NCBI GenBank assembly: GCA_902614375.1
Contig: CACMKZ010000001.1
Location: forward strand, 62,001-126,000
DNA: 64,000 nt
From: an uncultured Alphaproteobacteria bacterium
GTDB lineage: Bacteria > Pseudomonadota > Alphaproteobacteria > HIMB59 > GCA-002718135
Direction: 5' to 3'
Part shown: positions 1-8,994 of the stretch, piece after piece
How positions within the stretch are numbered: the stretch's first letter is position 1
How the letters are laid out: each line of letters starts with the position of its first letter
The notes under the pieces: generated by a model
Told to the model about the DNA's origin: nothing
What the model saw: only the letters and a program-made list of their open reading frames with translations
Databases searched by the model: none
Translations under genes and position numbers: made by a program

Positions 1-1
1 C

Positions 2-1186
2 GTATCAACTCTTATTAACTTAGCTAATGTTTTAAGTCTTCAAGATGATATTGTAAGAGCTATAGCACATTATAATGAAGCTTTGGATTTAGATCCAAAT
101 AACCAAGAAATTCTTTCAAATTTAGCAATATGCTATTGTAGAGATAATAGAGAAGAAGAAGCAAAAATATTTTATGAGAAGGCTCTAAAAATTAATCCAT
201 ATGATTACAAATTAATGTACGCTTATTGTGCGTTACAATTAAAATTAAATAAATTCGAAAAATCTTGGGAATTATTTGACTCAAGATTATTAATACAAAA
301 AAATAAGGATAAGTTAAATAATTTTGATTTGGTTAAAAATAATTTATTTAACAATTTAAAAATTAATTCAAAAGACAAGTTACTTGTTTTGAGAGAACAA
401 GGAATAGGGGATGAAATTTTATTTAGCTCCATATATTCAGAGCTTATAAATAAATTTGAGAATCTTAAAGTAGAAGCTGATAAAAGATTAGTATCTATTT
501 TTAATCGATCATTTGTTAAAAAAATATTTGTTGAAGATGGGCATTATTCAAATAATTTGAACAAATATGATTTTGATAAAATAATATATGCGGGAAGTTT
601 AATTAAATTTTTTAGAAAAAGTATAAATGATTTTGATTATGATCATTATTTAACTGCAAGAAAAGATATTATTTATAAATACAAAGAAAAACTAAAAAAC
701 TACAAAGATAAAATTAAGGTAGGTATATCATGGAAAAGTCTAGTGAGTATTTACGGTAGTTTGAAATCACTATCAATTAGAGATTTTGAACCTTTATTTA
801 CAGATGATAGAATAATTATTAATCTACAATATGGTGATATTGACTCAGACAAAAAATACATATTAAATCAAGGTAAATACTTGGAAGTCTTTAATGATCT
901 AGATTTATATAATGATATTGAATCGTGTATGGGATTGTTAAAAAATTTAGATTTATTCATTACTGTAAGTAATGCAACTGCACACCTTGCTGGCGCATTA
1001 GGTGTACCAACTATACTCATCTGTCCAAGAAAATCGTCTACTTATTACTATTGGAATACGCAAAGTGGTTCTTCTGTTTGGTATAAGAATGTAAAAGTCT
1101 TAGGTGTAGATAAAACAATTAATCAAACTGTAGAATTGATAAATAATATTTTAAAGAAAAATAATGAATTTAAGTTTACAAATTAA
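2..1186 (+). CDS. TPR-glycosyltransferase (GT9-like), 5' end cut by window
   Basis: The reading frame is open from base 2, so the gene begins before the window and the visible 394 codons are its C-terminal part. The first ~90 residues hold tetratricopeptide repeats (NPNN/NPYD-type helix pairs). The rest resembles the GT-B C-terminal half of heptosyltransferase-like family 9 proteins: LREQGIGDEILFSS, GISWKS, NLQYGD and TVSNATAHLAGALGVPT. Such proteins transfer sugars onto surface glycans or proteins; the substrate cannot be told from sequence. It overlaps the next gene, a close paralogue, by 23 bases, so the two are probably co-transcribed and arose by duplication. Confidence 0.8.
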   Translation, partial: VSTLINLANVLSLQDDIVRAIAHYNEALDLDPNNQEILSNLAICYCRDNREEEAKIFYEKALKINPYDYKLMYAYCALQLKLNKFEKSWELFDSRLLIQKNKDKLNNFDLVKNNLFNNLKINSKDKLLVLREQGIGDEILFSSIYSELINKFENLKVEADKRLVSIFNRSFVKKIFVEDGHYSNNLNKYDFDKIIYAGSLIKFFRKSINDFDYDHYLTARKDIIYKYKEKLKNYKDKIKVGISWKSLVSIYGSLKSLSIRDFEPLFTDDRIIINLQYGDIDSDKKYILNQGKYLEVFNDLDLYNDIESCMGLLKNLDLFITVSNATAHLAGALGVPTILICPRKSSTYYYWNTQSGSSVWYKNVKVLGVDKTINQTVELINNILKKNNEFKFTN

Positions 1187-2948
1187 TAAGCTTCTTAAAA
1201 ATTTTGAGTCAGGAAATAAATTTGAGATTTACAAAGAATTAGAAAAAATTTTTAAAAAAAATAAAGATAACAATCTACTTCGTTATAATTTAGCAGTAAT
1301 ACAACAAAAACTTAATTTACACACAGAAGCTAAGTCAAATTACAAATATTTAATTAAGATAGAAAAAAATCTTAAAGCAATGATTAATCTCTATAATATT
1401 TATTTTGTTGAAGAAAGTTATTATGAAGCATTAAATCTAATTGATAATATTTTAAATATACAACAAATTGAGAGCATACATAAAGATAAGGCGTTTGCTT
1501 GTTTAAAATTAAATAATATTAAAACTTGTAAAGAAATATGTTATCATTATTTGAGTAAAAATAGTAAAGATATAATTTGTCTTAACATTTTAGGTCAATG
1601 CTACTTTGCTGAAGCAAAACACAATGAAGCTATAAAAGTTTTCAATGATATTCTAACGGTTGATGCTAAAAATTTATCTGCACTAAATTCTTTAGGAAGA
1701 ATTTATCATGAAAAAAGAGATGCAGAAAAAGCTGAAAAGTTTTTTTTGGATGCATTAGAAATAAATGATTTATCTTACCACGTTATAAATAATATAGCAG
1801 GATTTTATAGGGAAGAAGGGAAAAGTTATGAAGCAATTAAGTATTATAAAAAAGCAATTTCACTAAACCCAAACAATTCATTCATTTATAATAATTTATC
1901 AAAAACTTATTTTGATTTAAATAATCATAAGGATGCACTAGCTAATAGCTTCAAAGCTTTAAAATTAAATCCAGATAATGGTGATATAAAAAAAACATTA
2001 TCATTTATTTATTTAAAAGATCATGATTATAAAAATGGTTGGGATTATTTCGAGGGAAGACTCAGCTTAGATGAATATACAAAAAAGAACAAGAAGGTTG
2101 AACAATTAAATAAAAAATTGTTTAGGAAGAAAATATTAAATGATTCAAAAAAAAATTTTTTAGTTATTCGAGAACAAGGTGTTGGAGATGAAATTCTTTA
2201 TTCTTCTATGTATATTGATATATTAAAAAAATTTGAAAATATTACCATAGAATGTGATCCAAGATTAATAAATTTATTTAAAAGATCATTTACAAAATAT
2301 AGTAATAGTTTCATTGAACTGGGTACTATTTCAGATAACAAATATAAATTTGATAAAATTGATTATGTTGTTTACGCTGGGAGCTTAGGAAAATATTACC
2401 GTAAAAACTTAAATAATTTTACAGGTGAACCGTATTTAAAAGTAGATGAAAAAAAATTTATAGAAATAAAAAATAAATTATCAACTTATAAGAAAAAATT
2501 TAATATTGGAATTTCTTGGAAAAGTTTTAAAAATAGATACTCTTCTGACAAATCATTAGCTTTAAATGATTTTCAGAATATATTTGAAATGCCAGATTGC
2601 AATGTTTTTAATTTACAGTACGGTGATGTTCTAGATGAAATTAAAGAATTTAATAATAAACAAGAGAGACTTCTAAGTATAAAAAATCTAGATCTGTATA
2701 ATGATTTTGAAGGTTTGGCTGCACTATTAAAATCATTAGATTTGTTTGTGACTGTTAGTAATAGTACCGCACATCTTGCGGGTTCTTTAGGCGTCAAAAC
2801 TATACTTATAAAACCTAATAATTACGCTCTTTTTCATTACTGGAACCAGAAAACAAATGAAACACCCTGGTATAATTCTATTAAGCTTATTGAAAGAAAA
2901 GGATTTTTAAATGATTCCGAAATTTTGAAAAATTATCTAAGTCTATGA
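1164..2948 (+). CDS. TPR-glycosyltransferase (GT9-like), full length
   Basis: A 594-residue paralogue of the preceding gene. Residues ~20-310 form a long run of TPR units (for example NPNNSFIYNNLSKTYFDLNN), a protein-interaction scaffold. Residues ~330-594 repeat the GT9-like module in the same order: VIREQGVGDEILYSS, GISWKSF, NLQYGDV and TVSNSTAHLAGSLGVKT. No signal peptide or membrane segment is evident, so it is probably cytoplasmic and glycosylates a nucleotide-sugar-dependent acceptor. The start overlaps the upstream gene by 23 bases. The 3' end converges on, and overlaps by 6 bases, a GT8-like gene on the other strand. Function beyond glycosyl transfer is unknown. Confidence 0.82.
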   Translation: MNLSLQINKLLKNFESGNKFEIYKELEKIFKKNKDNNLLRYNLAVIQQKLNLHTEAKSNYKYLIKIEKNLKAMINLYNIYFVEESYYEALNLIDNILNIQQIESIHKDKAFACLKLNNIKTCKEICYHYLSKNSKDIICLNILGQCYFAEAKHNEAIKVFNDILTVDAKNLSALNSLGRIYHEKRDAEKAEKFFLDALEINDLSYHVINNIAGFYREEGKSYEAIKYYKKAISLNPNNSFIYNNLSKTYFDLNNHKDALANSFKALKLNPDNGDIKKTLSFIYLKDHDYKNGWDYFEGRLSLDEYTKKNKKVEQLNKKLFRKKILNDSKKNFLVIREQGVGDEILYSSMYIDILKKFENITIECDPRLINLFKRSFTKYSNSFIELGTISDNKYKFDKIDYVVYAGSLGKYYRKNLNNFTGEPYLKVDEKKFIEIKNKLSTYKKKFNIGISWKSFKNRYSSDKSLALNDFQNIFEMPDCNVFNLQYGDVLDEIKEFNNKQERLLSIKNLDLYNDFEGLAALLKSLDLFVTVSNSTAHLAGSLGVKTILIKPNNYALFHYWNQKTNETPWYNSIKLIERKGFLNDSEILKNYLSL

Positions 2949-3638
2949 TTTAAATTTTTTAGAAAGATATTCATCTCTTTCTGTTAACCATTCTTTTGCA
3001 AATTCAACATCCTGCCATTCGGAAAACCATGGTCCTCCTCGAGTATAATGAACTGCATAAGGTTTTTCTTTATTATGCCCTGAAGTCCAACCTTCTAACC
3101 AATTCCATCTCTCATCTAAAGATCCAATTTCATTATCTGCACACCATTTAAGTTGATGAAGATATGCGCCTGTTTCGTTATTAACTTTCTCAATAGTTAA
3201 TTTTTTTGTACTAGGATGAGAACAATTATATAAAATAAAACTAGACCAATTCTTTCTTGGATATATTGTCTGTTTCTGCCCATCCATTTTATGTTTCTCT
3301 TTAGGTGTATATTCATGCTTTACACAGTAAACAGCTTTATTTTTATCAAGATTTTTAAATAAATTGGCAACATCACCTAAAAAAATAAAATCACAATCAC
3401 AGAAAACGGCCCAACCCTCATAATTCATAAGTTTTGGTACTAGGAATCTAGAATAAGTAAATTGAGTGGATGCTAATGGATCAATATTTCTTGTATATAA
3501 GTTTTTAGCAATAAGTTCATCAAGTTTTAAAGATACGACACTTACATCTGCATTGGTACGCTTTAAAAGTGAATGTTTACAAACTCTATATGCAATATCT
3601 TCTTTAGAGTCATATCCTATAAAAAATTTTAATTTCAT
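2943..3638 (-). CDS. GT8-like glycosyltransferase
   Basis: 231 residues. The N-terminus (FFIGYDSKEDIAYRVCKHSL) and the metal-binding DxD-type motif FCDCDFIFLGDV at ~85-96 fit a GT-A fold enzyme of the family 8 type, using a nucleotide sugar. A C-terminal HYTRGGPWF segment resembles the conserved histidine region near the product side of GT8 enzymes. No signal or membrane segment. It lies convergent to the TPR-glycosyltransferase pair and directly after the hemY-like gene (1-base gap), which places it in a local glycan-modification set. Acceptor and donor are unknown. Confidence 0.75.
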   Translation of the reverse strand: MKLKFFIGYDSKEDIAYRVCKHSLLKRTNADVSVVSLKLDELIAKNLYTRNIDPLASTQFTYSRFLVPKLMNYEGWAVFCDCDFIFLGDVANLFKNLDKNKAVYCVKHEYTPKEKHKMDGQKQTIYPRKNWSSFILYNCSHPSTKKLTIEKVNNETGAYLHQLKWCADNEIGSLDERWNWLEGWTSGHNKEKPYAVHYTRGGPWFSEWQDVEFAKEWLTERDEYLSKKFKS

Positions 3639-3639
3639 A

Positions 3640-4941
3640 CTAATTACGATTTTGTCTTATCATCATTGGAGATGACCAAACAAGTGAATTATAATTACCA
3701 GATTTTGATAAAGAGCTCCATTCATCTTGAGTTTGATTAGTAATTCTACATATCCAGGTACTTTCTAATTTGGCATTTGCAGCACGCATGATCCAAGCAT
3801 CACTTTTCTGTTTATCATTATTTTCTCCAATTTCTATATCAGACATAAAATAACAAATATCTTTTGAAGGATTAGAACCAATCATTCCAATAATGTTTTC
3901 TCTCGCAATATCCCATTTTAAATTTTTAATAGCAAAATAAATTAAAAGTTTTTTAGATTCTTCTTCAGTAGCATTATTCTTAATTATTTCATTTATGAAT
4001 TTTATATCAGTAAGACCATTATCATTAAGTATTTTTGTTATGATAGAACGAAGAAGGGAGGTTGGATTTAAAATCCAATATTTCTTGATTAATTTTTTAA
4101 GATTTCTTTTATCGTTTAAATTAACAATAATTTCCAAATGAAGTTTTACATATGGAGCAAAGTTTTTTTTCAATTCTAAAGCTTTTAAAATATTTTTAAG
4201 AGCATCTTTAATATCACTATCAAATTTTATTTTAGCTATTTCATAAAAACCTATGGATTTATTTTCATTTAAATCATTTTTACTTATTAATTTATTTCTG
4301 AAAGCTTTATCTGATAATAAAATTATTTGATTCCAGTTTTTTGTTTTTGCAGCAATAAATATTAGTGTTTCATAAAGTTTTTCAATATTTGGATTAATTG
4401 AAAATAATTTTTCTCCATATAAGAAAGCGTGATGATAATCTTGATTTCTTAAATTTTGTTCCATTAAACCTCTATATCCTAATGTTTCCGTCTTTTTTGA
4501 TTTAATCATATCTTCATAGACATTGTTTAGTTCTGGAAATTTCTTTTCTATCTTTAAAACTTCAGACTTAAGTAATAGAGATAATGATGGGTCATCTTTG
4601 AGATAACTAATCATTTTTTTATGTGATTTTAAAGCTGTCTTATTATCTTTGTTTGCGACAGCTATCATTGCGTCGACGAAGTGTAAGTAGCCTTTTTCAA
4701 TTTTATTGTATTTATTTTTTAGCATATATTGACCAAGTGAAAGTCTTGATCGAAAAAATATATAAAACACCAGATATAATAGAAAAATAAAAGATATAAA
4801 AACAACAGCAAATAAATTTGAGGAAAAAGTATATTTTAAATTTCCTATGTCTAAGGAAAGTATAAATGGATTTGTAAAAATAAAAGTGAGCGCTACAATT
4901 AATAATAAAAACTGCAACACAAAAATTGAAAATCTATACAT
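3640..4941 (-). CDS. hemY: HemY-like membrane TPR protein
   Basis: 433 residues. Two N-terminal hydrophobic segments (~5-25 and ~40-62) are followed by helical repeats, as in the HemY_N/TPR family of alphaproteobacteria. The C-terminus keeps the family-type W-x-C...W...W pattern (TWICRITNQTQDEW, then SLVWSSP). Its order with a mitofilin-like gene upstream (overlapping by 8 bases) matches the usual alphaproteobacterial hemC-hemD-mic60-hemY block, but hemC and hemD are absent here. HemY is named for its location near haem genes. Its biochemical role is uncertain and may concern envelope or membrane organisation. Family call is good; function is inferred. Confidence 0.75.
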   Translation of the reverse strand: MYRFSIFVLQFLLLIVALTFIFTNPFILSLDIGNLKYTFSSNLFAVVFISFIFLLYLVFYIFFRSRLSLGQYMLKNKYNKIEKGYLHFVDAMIAVANKDNKTALKSHKKMISYLKDDPSLSLLLKSEVLKIEKKFPELNNVYEDMIKSKKTETLGYRGLMEQNLRNQDYHHAFLYGEKLFSINPNIEKLYETLIFIAAKTKNWNQIILLSDKAFRNKLISKNDLNENKSIGFYEIAKIKFDSDIKDALKNILKALELKKNFAPYVKLHLEIIVNLNDKRNLKKLIKKYWILNPTSLLRSIITKILNDNGLTDIKFINEIIKNNATEEESKKLLIYFAIKNLKWDIARENIIGMIGSNPSKDICYFMSDIEIGENNDKQKSDAWIMRAANAKLESTWICRITNQTQDEWSSLSKSGNYNSLVWSSPMMIRQNRN

Positions 4942-5818
4942 TATTTAATTTTGATATCTCTGTTATAAAACTGTTATAGTTTTGCATTTCATTTAAAGAA
5001 ACCTTAAAAAAAATTTTATAATTTTCTATCTTACTAATACTGTCATAAGCCTTAGTTATGTTTCTGACTTTGATAAAAAATTTAGTTTCCTCTAATATTA
5101 GAATATTTTCATCTAAAATAATATTTTCTGAAGATGGAGAAAGATTTATATAAGGTAAAAAAATTTTATTAAATAAACTATTATTTTCATTTACAATATT
5201 CTTCAAATATAAATTAACTTCATCATTAAATTGGTCTTCTAAAAATATATGACCTTTATATTTATTTTTTTTAAGAATTGATATTTTTTCCAAGATAGGG
5301 TTTTTGTTATCTTCTAAAATTATTTCAAGATATTTAAGTTCTCTATCAAAATTTATGTTGTTTTCGTATTTAATTTTTATTAACTCAACTACTTCATTGA
5401 TAGACTGATTTACTATTTCAGGGTTATTTTTAGACTTATCTTCAATATTATTATTTTTTATAGAAGAAATCTCATAACTTAGAGAATTGAAATTCTTATT
5501 TAATATCTCTATACTTTCATTGATTGAGGTTAGATCAACTTTTGATTCTTTATTTGAATTTTCTTTAATTAGTTTTTCTATATTTATTAAAGCTGTTTTT
5601 GTTTCTAATATTTCTTTAGATATATTTTTTATAAATTCAGAATTTTCATTAATATTTTCTCTCAGTTCATTTTCTAGTTCAGTCTGAAGTTTGGATACCT
5701 CGTCTTCATTTTGATAATTAGTATAGAGAATATAAATTAAGAAAAAAACACATAATAAAAGAATAAAGCTTAATGAAAATTTAGAAAAAACATAAAAACT
5801 ATCAAAAACCTTTTTCAT
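4934..5818 (-). CDS. Mitofilin/Mic60-like inner-membrane coiled-coil protein
   Basis: 294 residues. There is one N-terminal transmembrane helix (~10-32) and then a long, highly charged coiled-coil-prone stretch (~35-150, repeated E/N/K/I). A C-terminal helical region (~160-294) includes KFFIKVRNITKAYDSISKIEN-type sequence, resembling the mitofilin domain. Alphaproteobacterial Mic60 homologues sit between hem genes and hemY and shape intracytoplasmic or inner membranes. The position immediately upstream of hemY-like and divergent from tsaD fits that synteny. Sequence conservation in this family is weak, so the call rests on architecture plus neighbours. Alternative: an unrelated membrane-anchored coiled-coil protein. 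Confidence 0.6.
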   Translation of the reverse strand: MKKVFDSFYVFSKFSLSFILLLCVFFLIYILYTNYQNEDEVSKLQTELENELRENINENSEFIKNISKEILETKTALINIEKLIKENSNKESKVDLTSINESIEILNKNFNSLSYEISSIKNNNIEDKSKNNPEIVNQSINEVVELIKIKYENNINFDRELKYLEIILEDNKNPILEKISILKKNKYKGHIFLEDQFNDEVNLYLKNIVNENNSLFNKIFLPYINLSPSSENIILDENILILEETKFFIKVRNITKAYDSISKIENYKIFFKVSLNEMQNYNSFITEISKLNNV

Positions 5819-5880
5819 ACTCTTTTTTTAGCATTATTAGTTTGTTGTTTAACAGTGTAAAATACTGTACCAAAAAAAAT

Positions 5881-6894
5881 ATGCTTGTATTTGCTGTAGA
5901 AACTTCATGCGACGAAACATCAATATGCCTAATGGAAAACAGAGCTATTATTGAACATATTACTTTTTCTCAGGAAATTCATAAAATACATGGTGGTGTT
6001 GTCCCAGAGTTAGCTTCCAGGTCACATTTAGAAAAAATTCAAATTATGACTAATGAATTGTTTTTTAAGAAAAATATAAATCCAAATGAAATAGATGTAT
6101 TTGCAGCTACTTGTGGGCCAGGGCTTATAGGAAGTTTATTAGTTGGATCAACTTTCACAAAATCTTTAGCAATTTCTTTTCAAAAACCATTCATTCCAAT
6201 TAATCATCTTGAGGGTCATATCCTTTCCACAAGTTTTAACAACGATATTAAATACCCAAGTCTGGTCTTTCTTTTAACAGGAGGACATACTCAAGTATAC
6301 CTTATGAAAAATGAGAGCAAAATTGAACTTTTAGGAGAGAGTATTGATGATGCAATTGGAGAAGCTTTTGATAAAACTGCCAAGTTAATAGGATTGCCAT
6401 ATCCAGGTGGCCCTGAAATTGAAAGAGAAGCATTGGATGGAGATGAAGACAGATTTATTTTACCAAAACCATTGGTAAAAGAACAAAACTTCAACTTTTC
6501 ATTTTCTGGTATTAAAACACATATAAACCTGTTAACAAAAAAAAATAAAATTGATAAAAAATTTGTAAAAGATTTATCTGCATCCTTTCAAAAAAATATT
6601 ACAGAACTACTAATACAAAAACTTGATAAGGGATTGCAAAGGTTAAATTTAGATAAAGAAAATGTAAGATCACTTTCAGTTGTTGGTGGTGTTTCTAATA
6701 ATAAATATATAAAAAATAAATTAGAGAATTTTTTTATTAATAAAAAAATTGAAATATACTATCCTTTAAAGGAAATGATGATTGATAATGCTGCTATGAT
6801 TGCTTGGGCATGTTATAAAAATTATCATAAAAGTAAAGACAATATATATTTTAAACCTCAGCCAAGAATGGGTATTAAAAATAAATTAATTTAA
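5881..6894 (+). CDS. tsaD: tRNA N6-adenosine threonylcarbamoyltransferase TsaD
   Basis: Transfers threonylcarbamoyl from TC-AMP to A37 of ANN-decoding tRNAs, with TsaB and TsaE. I chose the ATG at 5881 (MLVFAVETSCDET), giving 337 residues. An ATG at 5842 would add 13 residues not typical of the family. Visible hallmarks are the N-terminal ETSCDET, HGGVVPELASRSHLEKI, metal-binding HLEGH, LTGGHTQ, GEAFDKTAK and the C-terminal DNAAMIAW. Length is normal. It is divergent from the mic60-like gene with a 62-base spacer. A sulfotransferase gene follows 10 bases later, where gpsA is common in related genomes. Confidence 0.97.
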   Translation: MLVFAVETSCDETSICLMENRAIIEHITFSQEIHKIHGGVVPELASRSHLEKIQIMTNELFFKKNINPNEIDVFAATCGPGLIGSLLVGSTFTKSLAISFQKPFIPINHLEGHILSTSFNNDIKYPSLVFLLTGGHTQVYLMKNESKIELLGESIDDAIGEAFDKTAKLIGLPYPGGPEIEREALDGDEDRFILPKPLVKEQNFNFSFSGIKTHINLLTKKNKIDKKFVKDLSASFQKNITELLIQKLDKGLQRLNLDKENVRSLSVVGGVSNNKYIKNKLENFFINKKIEIYYPLKEMMIDNAAMIAWACYKNYHKSKDNIYFKPQPRMGIKNKLI

Positions 6895-6904
6895 TTAAGG
6901 TGTA

Positions 6905-7558
6905 ATGAATAAAAAAATTACTTATGCTATCTTTCAAAATAGAAACACGGGTAAAAAGCTTGTATATTACCCAGTAGCGAAAAACGCAAATTCATCTGCA
7001 AAATTATTTTTTTTAAAACATTTAAAAATAGATAAAAATTATTATTTTCTTTCTGACAAAGTTCCAGAATATAAAATTAATCAAGACTCTAAATATAAAA
7101 ACTTAGATAAAAAATATAATTTAGTCAATTTTCTTCCTAGTTATACTCCATTTCAAAAAATGGATGTTGATGAAAAATGCTGTATAGTCAGAGATCCATT
7201 AAAGAGGTTTATATCCGCTTATAAGAATAGAGTTTTATTTCATAAGGATGTTGGTTTCCAAAATTTAAACATAAATGAAATAATAGAGAAAATGGAAAAT
7301 AATTCATTTGATAATAGACATTTTCTTCCTCAAACTTATTGGTTAGGTAATAATTTAAAATATTTTACAATAGTTTCTAATATTTCAAAAATTGAAATTT
7401 TTATAAATGGGGTAAACAACTTTTTTCAGAACAAGGTTGAATTTCCTAGGATTCAAATAGGTGGTACTGTTGAAAATATTGAATTAAATAATAATCAAAT
7501 AACTAAATTAAAAAAAATTTATTCTTCAGATTATGATTTAATAGGAGATTTATTATAA
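6905..7558 (+). CDS. Sulfotransferase-family protein
   Basis: 217 residues. The N-terminal segment YYPVAKNANSSAKLFFLKH aligns with the 5'-phosphosulfate-binding loop of PAPS-dependent sulfotransferases, and CCIVRDPLKRFISAYKNRV at ~98-116 matches the 3'-phosphate-binding motif (RDPxxRxxSxY). The predicted reaction is transfer of sulfate from PAPS to a hydroxyl on a glycan or other acceptor; the acceptor is unknown. It starts 10 bases after tsaD with an AAGG-type ribosome binding site and precedes a GSCFA gene. A tsaD-EVE junction is an unusual place for it, suggesting an insertion into housekeeping synteny. Confidence 0.75.
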   Translation: MNKKITYAIFQNRNTGKKLVYYPVAKNANSSAKLFFLKHLKIDKNYYFLSDKVPEYKINQDSKYKNLDKKYNLVNFLPSYTPFQKMDVDEKCCIVRDPLKRFISAYKNRVLFHKDVGFQNLNINEIIEKMENNSFDNRHFLPQTYWLGNNLKYFTIVSNISKIEIFINGVNNFFQNKVEFPRIQIGGTVENIELNNNQITKLKKIYSSDYDLIGDLL

Positions 7559-7587
7559 TTTATGTTTTAAATTATTTACAAATATAT

Positions 7588-8517
7588 ATGAAAAACGAAA
7601 GATTAGAAAATTTTAGAGTCAAGACCGCAAATGATGAACAAACATTTGGTGGGCATTGGTTCAGGGGCAGAAATTGTAACTTTATTCCTTCCAAAAAACA
7701 TTTTAAGCAAGATAACTTTATTTCTGAATACATTCTAAAAGGATATTCTCCAAAAAAACCATTTATTGATAAGAATAAAAAAATTATTGCCTTTGGAAGT
7801 TGCTTTGCATCTAGTGTTTCAGAATACTTATCGATTAAAAATTATTTAGTTTTTAATAAAAAATATGGTCTTAATTCACATATAATTAGATATGGTGAAG
7901 GTATGGCTAATACTTTTACTGTGTTAGAGCAATTATTATGGGCTTTTGAAAATAAAGATATAGAAAAAAATACTTGGTATTATTCACCAGACAATTTTGC
8001 AAGAAAAGATAGTGAAATAAGAGAAGAGACTTTAAAATTATTAAATCAAATAGATATTTTTATAATAACCGTAGGTCTTTCTGAAGTTTGGTATAATAAA
8101 GAAAATAATCAGGTGTTTTGGAAAGCTATACCTACTTCAGAATTTGATGAGAAAAAACATGGCTTTAAGTTATCTACTGTAGATGAGAATACAAGAAATC
8201 TAGAAGATATTTGTCAAATAATTAGAAAAAATGTTCCATCAGCAAAAATTATTTTTACTTTATCCCCAATACCTTTAATGGCAACATTTAGAAATCAATC
8301 TTGTATTACAGCTAACTCTGTGTCAAAGTCAATTTTAAGAGTGTCTCTTGATAATGTTTTAACAAAATATAAAGAAGATAATCAAATTTACTATTTTCCC
8401 TCTTATGAAATTACTAAAGATTATTTAGTAGATCCATTTAAAGATGACAACAGGCATATGAAAGATGAAAATGTATCTTTTATAATGAAAGTCTTTGAGA
8501 AAAATTATTGCTTATAA
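7588..8517 (+). CDS. GSCFA-domain protein
   Basis: 309 residues. The diagnostic GSCFA signature is present literally (IAFGSCFASSVSEYL, ~68-82), followed by further family features such as TVGLSEVWYN and TLSPIPLMATF. GSCFA proteins belong to an SGNH-hydrolase-like group often found with glycan-modification genes; the exact reaction is not established. No signal peptide is obvious. It lies 29 bases downstream of a sulfotransferase, and the two probably form a surface-modification pair inserted between tsaD and the EVE gene. Confidence 0.85.
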   Translation: MKNERLENFRVKTANDEQTFGGHWFRGRNCNFIPSKKHFKQDNFISEYILKGYSPKKPFIDKNKKIIAFGSCFASSVSEYLSIKNYLVFNKKYGLNSHIIRYGEGMANTFTVLEQLLWAFENKDIEKNTWYYSPDNFARKDSEIREETLKLLNQIDIFIITVGLSEVWYNKENNQVFWKAIPTSEFDEKKHGFKLSTVDENTRNLEDICQIIRKNVPSAKIIFTLSPIPLMATFRNQSCITANSVSKSILRVSLDNVLTKYKEDNQIYYFPSYEITKDYLVDPFKDDNRHMKDENVSFIMKVFEKNYCL

Positions 8518-8528
8518 AATAAAATTAA

Positions 8529-8939
8529 ATGAATATTAAATACTGGCTTTTAAAATCTGAACCAAATGCCTGGTCCTGGGAAAATCAAGTTAAAGAGGGG
8601 TCATCAATGTGGGATGGAGTGAGAAATTATCAGGCAAGAAATAATTTAAAAAAAATGAAAAAAAATGATTTATGTTTTTTTTATCATTCAGTTACAGAAA
8701 GAAGTATTGTTGGTATTGTTAAAGTTGTAAAAGAACATTATCCAGATCCAACTGATAAAACAGAGCGTTTTGTAGTTGTTGATGTTAAAGCAATGAAAAA
8801 ATTGAATAACCCTGTCTCACTTGATCAAATAAAAGAAAATAATAAGTTAAAAGATATAGGACTTGTTAAACAAAGTAGACTTTCAGTGATGCCATTAAAA
8901 AAAACTGAATGGGATATGATAATAAAAATGTCAAATTAA
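8529..8939 (+). CDS. EVE-domain protein
   Basis: 136 residues, essentially one EVE domain (PUA-like fold): WLLKSEPNAWSW at the N-terminus, MWDGVRNYQARNNLKKM, then FFYHSVTERSIVGIVKVVKE. EVE domains are thought to bind modified bases in DNA or RNA. Stand-alone EVE genes are conserved near tsaD and acsA in many alphaproteobacteria, as here (56 bases before acsA). Length is normal for the family. The physiological ligand is not known. Confidence 0.92.
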   Translation: MNIKYWLLKSEPNAWSWENQVKEGSSMWDGVRNYQARNNLKKMKKNDLCFFYHSVTERSIVGIVKVVKEHYPDPTDKTERFVVVDVKAMKKLNNPVSLDQIKENNKLKDIGLVKQSRLSVMPLKKTEWDMIIKMSN

Positions 8940-8994
8940 CATAAAAAAAAAATTATTTGTTGATATTATAATAAATTAGAATTACTCTCCCAAT

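Noticed and set aside
5842-5880. Upstream ATG extension of tsaD
   Set aside because: Adds 13 residues before the universally N-terminal ETSCDET region; the ATG at 5881 fits the family.
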